A DNA stretch of 64,000 nt from Sinotaia quadrata (taxonomy: Eukaryota; Mollusca; Gastropoda; Architaenioglossa; Viviparidae). The stretch spans positions 119,582,473 through 119,646,472 of the forward strand of contig CM054180.1 of NCBI GenBank assembly GCA_028829895.1. The letters are read 5' to 3'. Positions 60,032-64,000 of the stretch are shown piece by piece. Below the pieces are notes generated by a model. That model saw nothing but the letters and a program-made list of their open reading frames with translations. It made no database searches and was not told the DNA's origin. A program made the translations under genes and the position numbers. The number at the start of each line of letters is the position of its first letter. The first letter of the stretch is position 1.

Positions 60032-61733
60032 TTATCTTAAGCACGCGCGAAGTTTGTTAAACTTCGGGACATAGGACAGTCCCAGCTTTCCATCTAAAGG
60101 TGGCAGCGGTCCGTCGTCTGCCGGCAGGAAGCGGAATTTCTGTACCATTGTGGCCAGGTACAGGAACATTTCCATGTGGGCCAAGGCCTCTCCAAGACAA
60201 ACACGTCGACCTTTGTTAGTAAAGATATACCACAATAGAAGTTTCAGAATATATTCGTTAACAATGAGTTTATACAAACTAACGTGAACACAAATTAATA
60301 GTCATTAACACATACTGCTAATGACAATGATGATAACTAAATAAAGCACATTATCTGTAATTCGTTCTAAGTTATTTTCAAAAACCATAAAAGCATAGTA
60401 AAAATATGACAGCCCGTGAGGATGTTCCACAAATAGCTGAATTGTCAAATGGAAATTTAATTTTCCATATCTGGTTAATATGCACCAACGAATTTGCAAG
60501 ACAAAGTGTTCACTCAGAATAGAAAATAAAGAAAGAGAAAAGATGTGTCAAAGATATTTTTGCAACTGAAAGCACAGAAAACTAAAGTGAAAATAATAGT
60601 CATATAACTGTTTTTTTAAAAAATGAAACGTGATAAAAAAAACGTACCAAAATGAGGAAAAGTATAGAAACAAATATTTGATACCAAGTGAAGAATAAAG
60701 AAATCAATATCTGTCTTCTACAATAAGTATATAATACCCAAATGAAGGAAAAATCATCTATCACTTTCCGAGAAATAAATACATTATAAATATATTTATG
60801 CCGGTCGATAACAAACACAGACTCTCCTCTACCTCTCACTAACACTTTTGTAAGTTAAACCATTCTGCTAGCATAAACTGGGTACATGGGTATTCTATAA
60901 TATATATATATATATATATCACAGAGGAGGAAAATTACTCCATTGAAAACAAAAGACAAAAGAAAAAGCAACTTTGAATATAGATCCACAACCTACCAAC
61001 AACAATTAAACAATTATACCCCTATGGTAGGAAGGCAGAATAAATACATCAATGCTATAAAAGAATTCAAGACTAAACTAAACCAAATGATAAAAAATAT
61101 CAAGTAACAACTAAATAATAGGTGAGAAATTTCCTACAGGACAAAGTAAATAGTTATCTTTATAGAGAACCTAATCACAAATTCTTAGACATACACACGC
61201 ACATTTAACAAAATCTACATTTACATTAAAAAAAACAAAAACGGGTGATTGTTACATACTTACTACTAAATAAAAGGGCAACACAAACATACCAATGCCA
61301 AAGGGAATGTACTCATCTGGATACTTCAGTTTTCCGTCTGTTTGAATGAACCTCTCTGGTCTGAAGAGATGGGGATCATGCCAGATCTTGGGATCGGTAA
61401 AAATGGAATCAAGATTTGTCACGATAAAGGAACCTTTGGGAATGTAGTAACCACGAAAGGTGACGTCATAAGCCGTACCATGCCACGCGCTTAAAGGCAC
61501 GATATTTTTCCAACGCTGTACCTCCATAAAGGTTGCTTCTAAGTACGTCATTTCCGGTTTGTCGCGCATGCTCGGTGCACGTTGAGTGCCGATGAGCTGG
61601 CTTACTTCTTGAAAACATTTTTCTTGAACATCTGGATAATGAAGAAAGATGAGCAAAGTCCACATTATGAAAGTCGACGTCGTTTCAGAACCAGCAAGGA
61701 AAAGGTCACCTAGAACCTTCTGCAGGTTTGTCT
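60032..61733 (-). CDS. CYP-B: last two exons of a second CYP2-type P450
   Basis: Exon 4 is 61733-61293 and exon 5 is 60210-60032, with the same GT-AG borders, phases and lengths (441 and 179 bases) as in CYP-A. AGSETTST, EVQR, PERF and the haem loop across the splice (FGIG|RRVCLG) are all intact. Protein differences from CYP-A are few: LQKV for LRTV before the I-helix, SQLIG for SQIIG, and FNKL for FYKL near the C-terminus; the stop is TAA. Exons 1-3 should lie at higher coordinates; none is seen between 61.98 kb and the window end, where two minisatellites have expanded. So the gene is either completed beyond the window or is a partial duplicate; the sequence here shows no damage. Confidence 0.85.
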
Positions 61734-61975
61734 CTGAAAATCAGAAGAAAGGGGAAAAAAACAATTATTTAAAATAATAGGTCTTAATTTTACTGACTAG
61801 AGTGGGTCGAATGGTTTCAGTGTGTGTACTAACATTAAGTAATAGTATTATAAATGTATGTTTCCTTATAGTGATGTTCTAGAATTTTTCTACATTTAAA
61901 ATAAAATAATTTCCATATTTTAATGAAATGTTATATTATTTCTTATTATATTAGAAAATGTTCGATAAGTATAAT

Positions 61976-62280
61976 CTAAGCATCCTATTAAAATATAAGT
62001 TAAAATTAAAATAATTTTGACGTTTACTTATAAAATTTAAAGCAATTTGCAAAGTAAAGTATTGAACAGGAAACAGTATCTGAAAAGAAAACAAGAAAAT
62101 CGTTTCGTTGCTATCGTATTAAACGTGTGAATAATAATTCCGTTTCCAGGCATTTCTCATGCAGACTTTTGTTTGAGAGTTTTACTTTACAAACAGCATG
62201 CGGAAGAGAGTGAATGTCAAACAGATACCGATAAAAACACCCAGATATGAGAGTCTACGAATATATAGTTTACAAAAACA
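61976..62280. other. Unique stretch upstream of CYP-B exon 4
   Basis: Sequence past the duplication border, expected to be CYP-B intron 3 if that gene continues. No exon seen. Confidence 0.5.
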
Positions 62281-62815
62281 ATGACAAAAGTATATGTCTT
62301 TCAGAGAATGCTTACAAACACCTTGACAAAGCATTAGTCTTATAGAGAATGTTTACAAACATCTTGACAAAGCATTAGTCTTACAGAGAATGTTTACAAA
62401 CATCTTGACAAAGCATTAGTCTTACAGAGAAAGTTTACAAACATCTTGACAAAGCATTAGTCTTACAGAGAAAGTTTACAAACATCTTGAGAAAGCATTA
62501 GTCTTACAGAGAAAGTTTACAAACACCTTGACAAAGCATTAGTCTTACAGAGAATGTTTACAAACACCTTGACAAAGCATTAGTCTTACAGAGAATGTTT
62601 ACAAACATCTTGACAAAGTATTAGTCTTACAGAGAATGTTTACAAACATCTTGACAAAGCATTAGTTTTACAGAGAATGTTTACAAACATCTTGACAAAG
62701 CATTAGTTTTACAGAGAATGTTTACAAACATCTTGACAAAGCATTAGTTTTACAGAGAATGTTTACAAACATCTTGACAAAGCATTAGTCGTACAGAGAA
62801 AGTTTACAAACACCA
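62281..62815. repeat. Minisatellite, 41-bp unit, about thirteen copies
   Basis: Units read 'acaaagcattagtcttacag' then 'agaatgtttacaaacatcttg' with few changes (ttttacag in three adjacent units, agaaag in others). Confidence 0.95.
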
Positions 62816-63390
62816 TGAAACAGTCCAACTCACAAAGACATATTTAAAAACTAAAACACAAGGTATCCATGTTACACAGAAATACACTCCAAGACACAAA
62901 TTGTTCAAGTCACACAGATATAATTTACAAACACCAAGACCCAACTTATTCAACAACAGATATAGTTTACATACACCCAAGACTCAAAGATTCATACAGG
63001 TTTATTTTAAAAGCTCCAAAACAGAGAGAGTTCAAGTGAAACAAATTTAGTTTAAAATGCAGGTGTGACGCATACATATATATTTATCATTCTTAATAGT
63101 CTGAAGATTTACCTCTGTAATCTTGAGTGCATTTTAAAATTAAATTATCGCTAATAATTATTTAATTTTTATTTCACTATTTGAAAGTCATTACTGTTTT
63201 TACAATATCACCGAGACCTTTAATTTAAATTTGTTAATTTTAAACGGAAAACCTTCTTTTATATATTTACAATAATTGGAGGAAAAAAATGTTTGATTAA
63301 TACTTTCAGAGTTGCTGTTAATATAGTCATGCAAAGACAGAAGTTCAATGTTTCAGAAAAGTTGAAGTTTGACTGGCATCGATCTGATAC
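62816..63390. other. Decayed repeat and AT-rich stretch
   Basis: 62816-63060 holds loose echoes of the neighbouring unit ('tttacaaacacc', 'ttcaagtcacacag'). The rest is AT-rich with no feature. Confidence 0.4.
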
Positions 63391-63394
63391 AGAC

Positions 63395-63925
63395 ACTTTA
63401 AAAATAATAAACATCCATTGACAGAAGTCTTGTGGCTCTAAATAAACAACCATTGACAGAAGTCTTGTGGCTCTAAATAAACATCCATTGACAGAAGTCT
63501 TGTGGCTCTAAATAAACAACCATTGTACAACATCTAATAAACATCCATTGACAGAAGTCTTGTGGCTCTAAATAAACAACCATTGACAGAAGTCTTGTGG
63601 CTCTAAATAAACATCCATTGACAGAAGTGGCTCTAATTAAACAATCATTGTACAACATCTAATAAACATCCATTACAGAAGTCATATGGCTCTAAATAAA
63701 CAACCTTGTACAACATCCTTAAACAAAGGTCTTATTGGTTTAAATAAACAATCCTTGTACAACATCTAATAAACATCCATTACAGAAGTCATGGGGCTCT
63801 AAATAAACAAACCTTGTGCAACATCCTTTAACTAAAGTCTTATTGGTTTAAATAAACAATCCTTGTACAACATCTAATAAATATCCATTAACAGAAGTCT
63901 CGTAATTCTAACAAAACAATCATTG
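63395..63925. repeat. Minisatellite, about 34-bp unit, about fourteen copies
   Basis: Units of 'aaataaacatccattgacag' and 'aagtcttgtggctct' alternate with a second type, 'aataaacaaccattgtacaa' plus 'catct'. Later units are diverged (cttattggttta). Confidence 0.9.
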
Positions 63926-64000
63926 TGCAACGAAATACTAACAATTAGTTGACTATCACACAATTATGAGCTCGAGATTCTGGATAAATTAATTAGTAAT

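Larger units (their letters stand above)
59240..61975. repeat. Segmental duplication, copy B
   Basis: Partner of 40280-43165. Exons, the intron of about 1.1 kb and flanks align almost base for base; small indels sit in A runs and TA runs. Identity stops near 61975, a little upstream of exon 4 on the minus strand. Confidence 0.9.

Overview
The window is animal nuclear DNA: AT-rich, gene-poor, full of microsatellites, minisatellites and transposon remnants, with genes split by GT-AG introns. The gene set (a CYP2-type cytochrome P450, a lipoxygenase remnant, a RING/B-box protein beside a Neuralized-type NHR domain) and the transposons (Penelope-like element, RNase H-bearing LINE) fit a lophotrochozoan, most likely a mollusc. 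This taxonomic guess is inference; no rRNA or mitochondrial marker is present.

Layout. 1-6.8 kb: a dispersed 1.4-1.9 kb repeat family (REP1) in tandem, a 70-bp minisatellite, and one half of a long-inverted-repeat transposon (REP2). 6.8-10.1 kb: a LINE with its 5' part inverted, flanked by perfect 13-bp direct repeats. 10-20.5 kb: no gene recognised, several simple repeats. 20.6-21.3 kb: 3' end of a Penelope-like element with a GIY-YIG endonuclease. 22.6-29.05 kb (minus): three phase-0 exons that together code a whole NHR domain. 33.3-34.4 kb (minus): a single coding exon for a RING, B-box and coiled-coil protein. A phase-0 splice from it to the NHR exons is possible, which would make one TRIM-NHR gene. 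37.5-40.3 kb: REP1 again.

40.3-62 kb is a cytochrome P450 cluster on the minus strand. CYP-A (48916 to 41217) is complete: five exons, 489 codons, all P450 signature motifs. CYP-B (61733 to 60032) shows only its last two exons, which lie in a segmental duplication nearly identical to the 3' half of CYP-A, introns included. Between them are an orphan, damaged P450 exon 2 (58848 to 58565) and the 3' end of a lipoxygenase gene that has lost its middle (57832 to 57264). The cluster has therefore expanded and decayed recently. P450s and lipoxygenases both oxidise polyunsaturated fatty acids, so a joint oxylipin role is possible but untested.

Most minisatellites sit in introns or just upstream of these genes, including a 16-unit array directly 5' of the CYP-A start codon.
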